From Candidatus Obscuribacterales bacterium (lineage in GTDB: Bacteria > Cyanobacteriota > Vampirovibrionia > Obscuribacterales > Obscuribacteraceae): a DNA stretch of 64,000 bases. The stretch is from the NCBI GenBank assembly GCA_020050685.1, contig JAGVKG010000017.1, forward strand, positions 36,179 to 100,178, read 5' to 3'. A model generated the notes under the pieces. It saw only the letters and a list, made by a program, of their open reading frames with translations. It was not told where the DNA came from and did no database searches. The translations under genes were made by a program, and so were the position numbers. This document shows, one piece after another, positions 46,886-55,358 of the stretch (the stretch's first letter is position 1; each line of letters begins with the position of its first letter).

Positions 46886-47191
46886 TTAGTCCTCTTCCTT
46901 CCAAGATTCGTACATTGAAGTTTCTTCTTGGTTCTGTGAGGAAGCTGCTTCGCCGGATTGCAAAAGGTATTGCACTGCCGGCAATAGGCGCCGAGGCACC
47001 AGCACCAGTTCAAGGCCAAGGGTTCTTGCTATTTCAACAAAAGTGCTAATGCGGACATCTCGTTTGCCGGCCTCTATGTCAGATATCTGGCTTTGCTTCA
47101 TTTCAAGCTTTGCAGCCAGCTCTCTTTGGGACCAGGCTCGGGCTTTTCTCGTGTCCGCGAAGGCGTTGATCAGTTTTGGGATATCAGTCAT
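46886..47191 (-). CDS. HipB-like antitoxin (XRE HTH)
   Basis: 101 residues. Helix-turn-helix at about 18-70 (WSQRELAAKLEMKQSQISDIEAGKRDVRISTFVEIARTLGLEL) then an acidic, disordered tail (EETSMYESWKEED). It would bind and inhibit the HipA-like protein and repress the operon. Immediately upstream lie palindromes overlapping its start codon. Confidence 0.85.
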   Translation of the reverse strand: MTDIPKLINAFADTRKARAWSQRELAAKLEMKQSQISDIEAGKRDVRISTFVEIARTLGLELVLVPRRLLPAVQYLLQSGEAASSQNQEETSMYESWKEED

Positions 47192-47261
47192 ATATGATAC
47201 GAGCCCTGATTTTATCAGAGATATTTGATGGACTACCGTAAGTGTATCATATATTTATGAT
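47188..47261. promoter_or_regulatory. palindromic operator boxes upstream of hipB-like gene
   Basis: TCATATATGA (47188-47197) overlaps the antitoxin start codon; ATCATA-TATT-TATGAT lies at 47246-47261; and TATATGATAC / GTATCATATA form a perfect 10-bp inverted pair 43 nt apart (47191-47200, 47244-47253). Such repeated boxes fit cooperative autoregulation by HipB. Confidence 0.6.
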
Positions 47262-47321
47262 CTTTGGCGTCCATAAATCCCGAATTAATGATCCGCAATC
47301 GAAGAGTTCGTCAATTACTGC

Positions 47322-47351
47322 TTGACACGAGCGAATATGTCAACCTATAAT
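47322..47351 (+). promoter_or_regulatory. consensus sigma-70 promoter with overlapping inverted repeat
   Basis: TTGACA (47322-47327), 18-nt spacer, TATAAT (47346-47351): both hexamers are perfect. The -35 is also half of TTGACA-10 nt-TGTCAA (47322-47343), a likely operator for the HTH protein encoded just downstream. Confidence 0.75.
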
Positions 47352-47371
47352 TGCATAACAGTGGAGGGGTG

Positions 47372-48088
47372 ATGCCAAACCGCTTGAAACAAGTTAGAGA
47401 GAAAAAAGGGCTAAGTCAGGCTGAGCTGGCTCGGCTGGTTGGAGTGACAAGGCAGGCCTTAAGTGCTGTTGAGGCCAATAAGCAAGACCCGAGTTTGCAG
47501 TTGGCTCTGCAACTTTCGCGAATTCTAACCACGGATATGGCAGAAATTTTTTTCGAGGATCTAGCAATGGAAAAATTGGCCACCAGGTTTTTGTCAAAAA
47601 CCGAGAGACTACAGCTTGTGAATCAATATAGGATTTTGCAGGCGGTGCACGCGGATGATGATTATCTATGTAAGCAATATAAGAGGTTGGAAGAAATTTT
47701 TGAGCGAGGTTACATTGATATGTACCACGAGGCTTTCAACGATTTGTGGGATGAACTTCCTTCCGAAGTAACCGAAGAAGTGCTGAACATTTTGGATTTG
47801 CATCGTGCCATGTTATGGTCGCTCGGGCAGAATGCAAACCCTAAAGATGTTGAGCGTGTCAAATTTCAAGGATTTGACGGCAATAACGAATCTCAGCAGC
47901 TTGGCTTTGCTAAATTCTTCGCGCAGGATGGCGAGAAGTACAGAGAATTGTCGATCTTCAATAGCCATCACCCCACGCTTCAACGGTACAAAAAAATGCT
48001 CACCGAATGGGAGCGCATGGGGCGGAAGCCACAGCTAACGAAAGATCAGATCGAAAGCATTCTTGACGCCGGCACATTCAAGCATTGA
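47372..48088 (+). CDS. HTH (XRE) - YfbU domain fusion regulator
   Basis: 238 residues from ATG 47372 behind GGAGGGG; an upstream frame would begin inside the promoter. N-terminal helix-turn-helix (LKQVREKKGLSQAELARLVGVTRQALSAVE) of the YdaS/plasmid type, then a YfbU-like domain: LSKTERLQLVNQYRILQAV, ERGY, VLNILDLHRAML, RVKFQGFDGNNE and the C-terminal helix. E. coli YfbU (UPF0304) has no settled biochemical function. The fusion suggests a DNA-binding regulator sensing through YfbU. Divergent from the HipAB-like operon. Confidence 0.8.
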   Translation: MPNRLKQVREKKGLSQAELARLVGVTRQALSAVEANKQDPSLQLALQLSRILTTDMAEIFFEDLAMEKLATRFLSKTERLQLVNQYRILQAVHADDDYLCKQYKRLEEIFERGYIDMYHEAFNDLWDELPSEVTEEVLNILDLHRAMLWSLGQNANPKDVERVKFQGFDGNNESQQLGFAKFFAQDGEKYRELSIFNSHHPTLQRYKKMLTEWERMGRKPQLTKDQIESILDAGTFKH

Positions 48089-48112
48089 GGACGACTTGGG
48101 TCTATTGTGGTC

Positions 48113-50950
48113 CTAAAAGATTTTCCAAACAATATCTTTTGCCGGCAGCAAATCTAAGGGACGCAAAAGAGAAAATGTTGCATTGCGAATCGCGCCTGTG
48201 CGCTTTAGTGCTTGTTTGCGCTTGGTAAAAAGGTAATCCGGATCAAATGGTGAAACCATAATTGTCACATTCAGATCCTTCAAGTGCAAAATATTGTCTG
48301 GTATCGCATCGGCAAAAGATGCGGGCCGCCAATCAGTTGCCGTAGCAATGACTGCCGGCTGCCAGACTGAGTTCCAGTGCACCGGTTTACCATTTTCCGT
48401 ACCATGAAAATCAACCGAAACATAGGCAGTCGCTGGTGCACCCAAGGCTTTCAATTCGCTTTGGAAAAGGAAGATCGTGCCCGATGGAAGATCGGTTGGT
48501 AAAGCAAGCGGAATCTCTGTCAGCAACATCGAATTTGGATCAGATCCTAGTATGCCGCGTGGCGCATCCTCTGTCACAAGTACTTTGGCTGGCACTATTT
48601 CAATTGTATCTGTGAGCAAATTACTTTCAGCTTGCTTTAGCTGATCATCTCCTGCATTTGACTTAGCCAAAGGCACGGCCAAACGAATCCTATAGGCACC
48701 GTATTGGCGCCCCCAATCATCGGACAAGTCATTCTTGTTCCAACTATTACTGGAGAGGCCGAAAGCATTTGCTTCACCGGCTAAATCAATAGGCTCGTAA
48801 ATGCGTGCATCACCGCGCTCGAAAGTGGCAAATCCTTTTGTCCACGAAAATGTATTGAGCGATGGAAGCATCGTGCGTTTTCCGCCGCTGGGATAATCAC
48901 CATAAATTCTCGGCGGAGAAAGAACATCATCCGACTCAGACGTAATTTCAATTTTGTTGGCCTCACCAAATTTGATATATTTCGCGTCAATCGGAAACGC
49001 CCACCACTGGCGGAACAGCTTGAGGTCGCGTCCCATGGCTTGTCCTTGTATCGACAAGAGCTGGAGGGCATCTGGACTAGTTGTATTGACTTGCGCCCAC
49101 GGCAAAGCCGGATATTGCACTGCTTGTCCATTTACGGACAGAGAAAAAGGCGGAAGCGCATACTTAGGATCCAAATCAACTAAGACATATACAAATTTAC
49201 CGGCAACTTTTTCTTGAGCCAATCCCTGAGCTAATTTAGGTACGACGATGTCCTGCCGAATCACTTGCCCTTGCACAATTGGTGCAGACCACTCACGCCA
49301 AGTGTTGTCGGCAAAGAAATAACAAGCCGAAATTGCAGCAAGTAATACGCACGTACAGGCGACCAAACATTTGAGCAAGCGCTGACGTTGCACTCCATTT
49401 TCAGACAAAATCAATTTGAGCGTCATTAAAGCAAGAGCCGTGCAAAGCAGACAATTGAGCACAAGTCCCATAATCCACGGAACCAAGCTTGGTGGCATGA
49501 GGCTTGCGATTAGATCCACCGAAAAGCCTTTATTATGAGCAAGCCAAATCAAAAACGAAACAAATATCAAAGCACCGATGAATCGTCTTTTCTTACCTGG
49601 CTGCCAGAAATGTACGGAAGCAAAACTAGCCAACAAAATAATTGCCGGCATGGCTGTCATCGTGTAGCGACTGATTGGTTCAAACGCACAATAAACAAAG
49701 TGCAACAAAATAATTGGCACCAGGCAGATTCCAGCCGTAAAGGCTTGCGAATCTTTTTTTCTTCCTGCAACTATCAAACAGATTCCCAAAAATCCCAGGA
49801 ACAAAAGCATTTGATGGATAAAGTCTTGGATATTTATATTGATACCCAAAGGTGCAAACTGATCTTCGTTCCATACACCACCCCAGAGTCGAGCAATTTT
49901 ACGTATCTCCAGGGCAAGAAATGCCAGCGGCTGCTTTAATGCACTTTGTTTGACCGTAGCAATTGCCGCGTCCGTGGTGCCAGGAATATTAGCTGCAGGC
50001 CAAACCCGCCAGCCATCAGTTTCAACCTGATTGCCTGCATAAATATTGTAGGAAGGTGCGCGGCTGACAAACATGGTGGCTTTACCTGTAATTGCTTGCG
50101 TCAGAGCGAGCCAAGGTATGAAGATAAGCGCAATTCCAGCCAAGCCTGTGGCAAGAGAGATAATCATCCGTTTGGAAAGCTTGTAGTTAAGTTTGCCTTG
50201 CCCGATGCCGACTCGCCCGATATATAAAAGTACCGCCACCACCGGTGGTATCAAAGCAAAGATTGGCTTGACAAGCATAACCAGTGCCGCTGCTAGTCCC
50301 ATCAAAAACCAAACAAGAGATTGTCCAAAGCCTTTTTTCTTGTTTGCCTGAAATGAAAGATAAAAGACAAAGGTCAGCCACAAGTACAAAAGAAAGTTAG
50401 CCAATGGCTCTGTATAAAAATGCTGCGTGTTGATAATTGCCGGTGGATAAAGCGCATAGAGAAGACCAGCCAGAAACGCCACTCTTCGGTTGAAGGCAAA
50501 TAAGCCGGCAAAATAAATCACTAAGCATGTAAACGCATCGAGAACCGAACTAAATATAGAAAGTTGAAAGCAATGCGTACCAAAGGCAGGATCATTGACA
50601 TTGATGCCAGACAAAAATTCGACAAGCGCCAGATAAGCCGGAAAAATTGGCCCATCCATAAGCAATCTGTCAGTCAGTGCGGTTGAAAGAACCGACTGCA
50701 TCAAACTGGGAGAAGGCGTATATTGAGCCGCAAGCGTGGCAATTGCTTCTGAAAGACTATGTGATTGGCTAACCAGCTTGAGCAAGCCAAGCCCAGCACT
50801 TAGGTAGTAGTAAGCATCGCCAAAATGACAGATGCGCTTATCCAGGGAAAAGGCATTGTAGGCAAGCCGAAGCAAAAGACCTGTGAAAAAAATTACCAAA
50901 ATCTGCCAATATGGAACTATTAGTTTCTGGTAAAGCTTCTGCAAAATCAT
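48113..50950 (-). CDS. GT-C fold membrane glycosyltransferase (GT39/ArnT-like)
   Basis: 945 residues. N-terminal ~560 residues hold about 12-13 transmembrane helices in the pattern of PMT/ArnT-type glycosyltransferases, with the first extracytoplasmic loop containing the acidic motif FGDAYYYLSAG that takes the place of the catalytic Asp. The remaining ~385 residues are a soluble, beta-rich extracytoplasmic domain with no recognised family. Likely transfers a sugar from a polyprenyl-phosphate donor to protein or lipid. It converges with the YfbU-fusion gene, 24 bp apart. Confidence 0.7.
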   Translation of the reverse strand: MILQKLYQKLIVPYWQILVIFFTGLLLRLAYNAFSLDKRICHFGDAYYYLSAGLGLLKLVSQSHSLSEAIATLAAQYTPSPSLMQSVLSTALTDRLLMDGPIFPAYLALVEFLSGINVNDPAFGTHCFQLSIFSSVLDAFTCLVIYFAGLFAFNRRVAFLAGLLYALYPPAIINTQHFYTEPLANFLLYLWLTFVFYLSFQANKKKGFGQSLVWFLMGLAAALVMLVKPIFALIPPVVAVLLYIGRVGIGQGKLNYKLSKRMIISLATGLAGIALIFIPWLALTQAITGKATMFVSRAPSYNIYAGNQVETDGWRVWPAANIPGTTDAAIATVKQSALKQPLAFLALEIRKIARLWGGVWNEDQFAPLGININIQDFIHQMLLFLGFLGICLIVAGRKKDSQAFTAGICLVPIILLHFVYCAFEPISRYTMTAMPAIILLASFASVHFWQPGKKRRFIGALIFVSFLIWLAHNKGFSVDLIASLMPPSLVPWIMGLVLNCLLCTALALMTLKLILSENGVQRQRLLKCLVACTCVLLAAISACYFFADNTWREWSAPIVQGQVIRQDIVVPKLAQGLAQEKVAGKFVYVLVDLDPKYALPPFSLSVNGQAVQYPALPWAQVNTTSPDALQLLSIQGQAMGRDLKLFRQWWAFPIDAKYIKFGEANKIEITSESDDVLSPPRIYGDYPSGGKRTMLPSLNTFSWTKGFATFERGDARIYEPIDLAGEANAFGLSSNSWNKNDLSDDWGRQYGAYRIRLAVPLAKSNAGDDQLKQAESNLLTDTIEIVPAKVLVTEDAPRGILGSDPNSMLLTEIPLALPTDLPSGTIFLFQSELKALGAPATAYVSVDFHGTENGKPVHWNSVWQPAVIATATDWRPASFADAIPDNILHLKDLNVTIMVSPFDPDYLFTKRKQALKRTGAIRNATFSLLRPLDLLPAKDIVWKIF

Positions 50951-51027
50951 AATTATGCCAAAATCATTTTTGTGCCCTAGATATTAGTATGGCCAGAAAA
51001 CTATGATAAAATTGCTTCTTGCCATTT

Positions 51028-51099
51028 GCGCCCGTAGCTCAGTGGTAGAGCACTCGGCTTTTAACCGATTGGTCGTGCGTTCGACCCGCACCGGGCGCA
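51028..51099 (+). tRNA. tRNA-Lys (UUU anticodon)
   Basis: 72 nt that fold as a cloverleaf: acceptor GCGCCCG/CGGGCGC, D-arm GCTC/GAGC, anticodon stem with loop CTTTTAA (anticodon TTT at 51060-51062), five-base variable loop and T-arm GTGCG-TTCGACC-CGCAC. One mismatch (C-T) lies at the top of the anticodon stem. The discriminator is A and CCA is not encoded. T-rich sequence follows. It sits between the divergent GT-C gene and the convergent gene at 51107. Confidence 0.95.
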
Positions 51100-51106
51100 A
51101 TTTTTA

Positions 51107-51571
51107 TTACCAGGGAAAGTTGATCCTAAAGTAAAGCGGCACCGATTTTGCCGTCATGCCTTCTGGGAAATCGACCACACCTACTTGAACACCCCGCTCC
51201 TCGAGCGAGCCGGGATACAAATAAAGGCTGGCAGAGAATTTTTCCACCGAACCGCGAGTGCTTGCACCCGGTCCGAGAGAAAAGACCGTTTCCACGCCAC
51301 GCGGCGATTTCAATGGGCTTTCAAGTTCAAAATATTTTTCCTGCACCAGATCATCAAAATAAGGTGGCGGCTCATCCGTGTCGATGGGGTTGGCATGGCT
51401 GGTCCATTGCCAAAGCACTTGATCGGAACCAGCTTTTTTCAAGGTCACGTTCAAGCGCGGAAACCAATCATCTTGGCTTGAGCTTTGACGGAATACCGTC
51501 AATCTTCCTTTTGTCAGTGCCGGGCGATCTATCAAAAGCTGCCGCCCTTGCGCATCAATTTCTTCCATCAA
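51107..51571 (-). CDS. hypothetical protein
   Basis: 154 residues, no signal peptide or membrane helix, beta-rich with several Pro/Gly stretches (LESPLKSPRGVETVFSLGPG) and a hydrophobic C-terminus FRINFPW. No family is recognised. It converges with the tRNA gene; its 5' end is 57 bp from the divergent secreted protein. Confidence 0.6.
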   Translation of the reverse strand: MMEEIDAQGRQLLIDRPALTKGRLTVFRQSSSQDDWFPRLNVTLKKAGSDQVLWQWTSHANPIDTDEPPPYFDDLVQEKYFELESPLKSPRGVETVFSLGPGASTRGSVEKFSASLYLYPGSLEERGVQVGVVDFPEGMTAKSVPLYFRINFPW

Positions 51572-51628
51572 AAGTACCTTTCAAATCTGACATGTAAAGC
51601 ATAGCATTGGCCGAGGTACAATCATCAC

Positions 51629-52297
51629 ATGGCAAATTACCGCAAACTAATCACAATTTTTGCCACAGCTTGCGTCATGTTTTGCGCTTGGCTAGTGCCA
51701 AATTCGTCATACGCTGCCACGCCCGCTAACACGAGCAAAACTACCAGCAAGAAGCGTCTAACCAGCAAGAAAACCTCAACAAAATCTCAGACTGCAAAAT
51801 CACAAGCCAAGGCTCATGCAGATAAAGTAATCGCCAGCGAGCATAGTGATAAGCACGAAATAGTCAAAGATCTGGATGCGCTTGGATACATCACCTGGTG
51901 GTCTCACGATTCAAATGGTTATCGCCCAACCATTCTTGTCAAGGTTCAAAACACAAGCAATGAGGATTTGACTGGCGAGTTAATCCAATTTCAAGCTCGC
52001 TTTCTGGATCTAAGATATGGTTCAGTTACGGTAGGCAGAACAGAAGTTCGGCAGGACTTTGAAAAGCAGAAGGTCCTCTATGTACTCTTAAAAGGACGCG
52101 ATGCAACTGAGCTTTCAGGCGATGCTAACGAATGGCCTCGACTTGAATGTAAGGTCATGTGCCGAGTCGGTGAGGTGGAGGATGAGGGCACGCAAACCTT
52201 ATTAATCACCAAGGTAGACGCAATTACCATGACAGATGACGACGCCTTTTATAAGATTAACCGTATGAATGATGCCCGTCGCACACCCAATAAGTAA
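51629..52297 (+). CDS. secreted protein with Lys/Thr/Ser-rich linker, unknown function
   Basis: 222 residues. Signal peptide (LITIFATACVMFCAWLV to about residue 30), a low-complexity Lys/Thr/Ser linker (about 33-62), then a globular domain of mixed alpha/beta type (ITWWSHDSNGYRPTILVKVQN ... ITKVDAITMTD). Looks like an extracytoplasmic accessory domain. No family recognised. The proline dehydrogenase gene begins 10 nt after its stop. Confidence 0.65.
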   Translation: MANYRKLITIFATACVMFCAWLVPNSSYAATPANTSKTTSKKRLTSKKTSTKSQTAKSQAKAHADKVIASEHSDKHEIVKDLDALGYITWWSHDSNGYRPTILVKVQNTSNEDLTGELIQFQARFLDLRYGSVTVGRTEVRQDFEKQKVLYVLLKGRDATELSGDANEWPRLECKVMCRVGEVEDEGTQTLLITKVDAITMTDDDAFYKINRMNDARRTPNK

Positions 52298-52307
52298 GGT
52301 GACCGAA

Positions 52308-53438
52308 TTGACTAAAGTCTCCACGCAGGCCAGGCCAAAAACTCAAGGAATTTTCAAAACAGAAAACCATATGGAATCCAGCGCTCATGGCTCACCACCT
52401 GCAAAATTCTCTCTTTTGGATCTTATTCCCGAACAAATGGTATTGATGCTCGCTTCGCCTTACCTGGCCGGCAAGACAGACCAAGAAGCAATTGCTTGTG
52501 CGCATCGCGTTTACCGAGAAGATCGTTTTGCTTCCACCATCGATATTCTTGGTGAAGATTCAGAAGATCCGGACGAGTGCGATCGAGCAGTGGCAATGTA
52601 TCGTCAATTAATTGACGGCATTAGCAAAAATCCAATTACCAGTGCCGGCCCACATGAGCAGCGTCAGCAGGCGACAATTTCCATCAAGCCATCCATGTTT
52701 TCCGAGTGTGCACCACAAGCACCAGGAAGACAAAGCCGCGAAACAACGATCAAACTTGATAAGGCTTTCGAGCGTATTCTCAATGTTGTTGATTATGCGC
52801 TGGAAAAGAAACTGAATATCACCTTGGAAGCAGAAGATCATCGCTGGACAGACTTTCATCTCAACGCTTATTTTTCCTTGATCAAAGCCGGCTACACAAA
52901 TTGCGGCACAGTATTGCAAACGCGCTTATTCCGCACCAAGGACGACATCAAAAAGTTTGATGAGAGAATGCGTGTGCGCCTGGTTATCGGCATTTACAAT
53001 GAGCCAAGAGAAATTGCCCTGACAGAAAAGCCTCAAATGAAAGATCTGCTGGTGACTTACGCCCAAGAGCTCTTAAAGAAGGGCACGTATGTGGAATTGG
53101 CCACGCATGATACAGCTTGCATAGACAAGTTCGTCAAAAATGTTGTTGTCCCTTATGGCATACCAGCAACCGAATTTGAAACCCAGTTTTTGCTTGGCGT
53201 ACCAAGAAAGAAATTGCAAGAAGATTTGGTATCAGGCGCTTATTACGCCAACTTGCTTGGTCAGTGCCAAGCACGCGAAAAACAATCACTCGAGTCCTTA
53301 GCCGAGCGAGGCACCGTCGTGCGAATGTATTTGCCCTTTGGCGTGGCCCATTTGTCCGCTGCTTATTGCCGCCGCCGCTTAAAAGCCAATCCCAACTTGG
53401 CGATATACGGCATCAAGAACTTACTGCACATGCAGTAA
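52308..53438 (+). CDS. proline dehydrogenase family protein
   Basis: 376 residues if started at TTG 52308, which has AAGGTGA 5 nt upstream and lies 10 nt after the previous stop; an ATG at 52269 would overlap the previous gene and an ATG at 52371 lacks a ribosome site. The PRODH barrel is clear: SIKPSMF, NITLEAEDH, TVLQTRLFRTKDD, RLVIGIYNEP, YVELATHD, FETQFLLGV and MYLPFG with the substrate-binding Arg pair CRRRLKANP. It oxidises L-proline to pyrroline-5-carboxylate with FAD. No PutA dehydrogenase domain is fused. Confidence 0.85.
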   Translation: MTKVSTQARPKTQGIFKTENHMESSAHGSPPAKFSLLDLIPEQMVLMLASPYLAGKTDQEAIACAHRVYREDRFASTIDILGEDSEDPDECDRAVAMYRQLIDGISKNPITSAGPHEQRQQATISIKPSMFSECAPQAPGRQSRETTIKLDKAFERILNVVDYALEKKLNITLEAEDHRWTDFHLNAYFSLIKAGYTNCGTVLQTRLFRTKDDIKKFDERMRVRLVIGIYNEPREIALTEKPQMKDLLVTYAQELLKKGTYVELATHDTACIDKFVKNVVVPYGIPATEFETQFLLGVPRKKLQEDLVSGAYYANLLGQCQAREKQSLESLAERGTVVRMYLPFGVAHLSAAYCRRRLKANPNLAIYGIKNLLHMQ

Positions 53439-53449
53439 ACTCCACCAAA

Positions 53450-53557
53450 TTGTCATCCTGAGGCACAGAGTGCCGAAGGACCTCTCATGTTTCGACTAAA
53501 CTACAAGTTGAAACCTGAGAGATCCTTCGTCGTGCTGCGCACTCCTCAGGATGACAC
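53450..53557. repeat. paired intergenic repeat forming a long stem, copy 2
   Basis: TGTCATCCTGAGG...GAAGGACCTCTCA at the left and TGAGAGATCCTTCG...CCTCAGGATGACA at the right are inverted copies of the unit also found at 28355-28403, able to form a ~35-bp imperfect stem. A third partial copy (CCTCAGGATGACA) at 53571-53583 encodes the stop of the next gene. It lies between convergent genes and may terminate both. Confidence 0.65.
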
Positions 53558-53573
53558 AATGTGTAACTATTCC

Positions 53574-55151
53574 TCAGGATGACAACGACCGGCTTAGGTT
53601 CTTGCGGGCAGCGCGGCGCACCCAGACGTCGGAGTCGGAGGCAAGGCGGCGGAGCGTTTTTGCCACTGTGTATTTTGCTTTGGCACAAGCAAGGCGAACA
53701 TAAGGGTCGTGATCGAAGGCCAAATGCGCAAGCGCCACTTGCGGCGCAAATGGGTTTCTGGCCGCCGAAAGCCTAACGGCTGATTCCGGATCAGAAGTGA
53801 GAATGTGCAGAACGTGTGCCGGACATCTGGGATTGGCCGCCACTCGCCTGCGTACATCTTCATGTTCATCACAGGAAAGTCTTTCCAAGACTATTGAACT
53901 GACATGTTCATTGCCGGCCACAATTGCCCGCATTGCCGGATCAAGGTCCTTCACCATGGCATTCATCACGCTTGGTTCAAGCGGCACGTTTGATACTTTG
54001 TTGTTGCGAATGAAAAGCCCGGGGTCACGAGTGAGAATCTCAAAAACCTTACCCGATACTGTCTGATTGTCTGCTACCGCCTGCCGAACACAAATCTCTT
54101 TGTCCTCTGCCAGCTCGAAAAGAATATCCGCTGGACAAGACTCGTTGCGCGCTAGCCAGACGCGGACAAATACATCATTGTGCTTAGCCAACTCGGCCAT
54201 AATTTCTTTGGACAAATTCTCATTGCGCGCCACCGCCCGGCAAATATCCACTTCTGCATCAAGGGCGAGAGTTTGCAAAAGCTCATGCGGCAAATTCTCC
54301 CTGTGGGCAATAGCAATACGCACTTGCAAATCGTTATCCTGAGACAACTGATTCAAGGCAGTAATTTCTGCTTGTTCATTATGCGCTACAAAGCGGCGGA
54401 CAAAAATATCCTCCTCATTTGCCAGTGCCACCAAATACGGTTTTGGCGTTTGCATATTGCTTGCTACCTTTTGCCGCACTGAAACTTCGCTATCGCTCGC
54501 CAATCGCGTCATTGTCTTGGCGTCAGTTACCGGATTTAGCGCCACCGCTTGCCGAATCAACAATATCGGGTCAAATGAAAGTTGATTGAGCGCCTCAGAG
54601 GCTGTGTTCAGATTGCAAGCAACGTGGTAACGCACATAGGTATCCGCATCAGATGCCAGGACTCCCAAAACTTTCGACGGCGTGGTTATATTACATGCCA
54701 CTTCCAGCCTCAATTGCGGATCCGGATCTTTGGCCAGTTGTGCCAGACTTGCAGAAGGACAATTTGGATTTGCCGCACAGGCTCTCCGCACGGAAAGTGC
54801 ATTATCCTTAGCCAACTTTTCCAAGGCAGCCGGTGCTGTGTTGGCATTGCCGGCAACAAATAAGCGCACGGTGGCATTATTGTCTGCGGCAAGAAAATCC
54901 AAGCAATCTGCCGGTGAGGCCGGATGTGAAGCCACAAACTGGCGCACACTATCTTGTTTGTCTAACGCTAAAAACCAGAGTCCGCCCGAAATGCTTCGTT
55001 CATCTTGATCAATAAGATTGGCAGCGGGGGACGCGTCGATGCGATCATTAGGCTTTTGTATATCAGCAGGCTTTTGAATATCGGCGCCAGAAAACAACCC
55101 TTGATCTAAACTTGTAAAATTGCCATTTGTTGTTTTTCCTGACATTGCCAT
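53574..55151 (-). CDS. leucine-rich repeat variant (LRV/HEAT-like) protein
   Basis: 525 residues. After a ~60-residue polar N-terminus there are about 18 repeats of ~24 residues with the LRV pattern L-x-x-L-(A/S)-x-D-x-(D/E)-x-x-V-R-x-x-V-A-x-N (for example LASDSEVSVRQKVASN, LAKHNDVFVRVWLARN). These stack into a helical scaffold for protein binding; no catalytic residues or iron-sulfur Cys set are present. No signal peptide, so probably cytoplasmic. The last residues (RSLSS) and stop are supplied by the intergenic repeat element. Confidence 0.85.
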   Translation of the reverse strand: MAMSGKTTNGNFTSLDQGLFSGADIQKPADIQKPNDRIDASPAANLIDQDERSISGGLWFLALDKQDSVRQFVASHPASPADCLDFLAADNNATVRLFVAGNANTAPAALEKLAKDNALSVRRACAANPNCPSASLAQLAKDPDPQLRLEVACNITTPSKVLGVLASDADTYVRYHVACNLNTASEALNQLSFDPILLIRQAVALNPVTDAKTMTRLASDSEVSVRQKVASNMQTPKPYLVALANEEDIFVRRFVAHNEQAEITALNQLSQDNDLQVRIAIAHRENLPHELLQTLALDAEVDICRAVARNENLSKEIMAELAKHNDVFVRVWLARNESCPADILFELAEDKEICVRQAVADNQTVSGKVFEILTRDPGLFIRNNKVSNVPLEPSVMNAMVKDLDPAMRAIVAGNEHVSSIVLERLSCDEHEDVRRRVAANPRCPAHVLHILTSDPESAVRLSAARNPFAPQVALAHLAFDHDPYVRLACAKAKYTVAKTLRRLASDSDVWVRRAARKNLSRSLSS

Positions 55152-55257
55152 TCAGCCATAACGCAGTAATGTCAAGAGAATTGTCGGTCAATCCCACCCT
55201 GAAGTCCATGTAGAAATTACTAATGTAGGCGGTACAGACAATGAAAATCCTCAACAA

Positions 55258-55358
55258 ATCCCAGCCGAACGCAGCGCCGCGAGGAGCGGTGCGGAGTGTC
55301 TCAACGCGCGGAGGGTGAGGCAACCCAGTGAGTTGCCGAACGAACTTCGACGGAGCGC
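55258..55358. repeat. structured GC-rich intergenic repeat, copy 3
   Basis: Contains GCCGCGAGGAGCGGT, GCGCGGAGGG, a GGCAAC-(7)-GTTGCC hairpin and ends CGACGGAGCGC directly against the lipA stop codon. Read from lipA, the junction TAAGCGCTCCGTCG is identical to that after paaG at 17484-17497. Confidence 0.6.
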
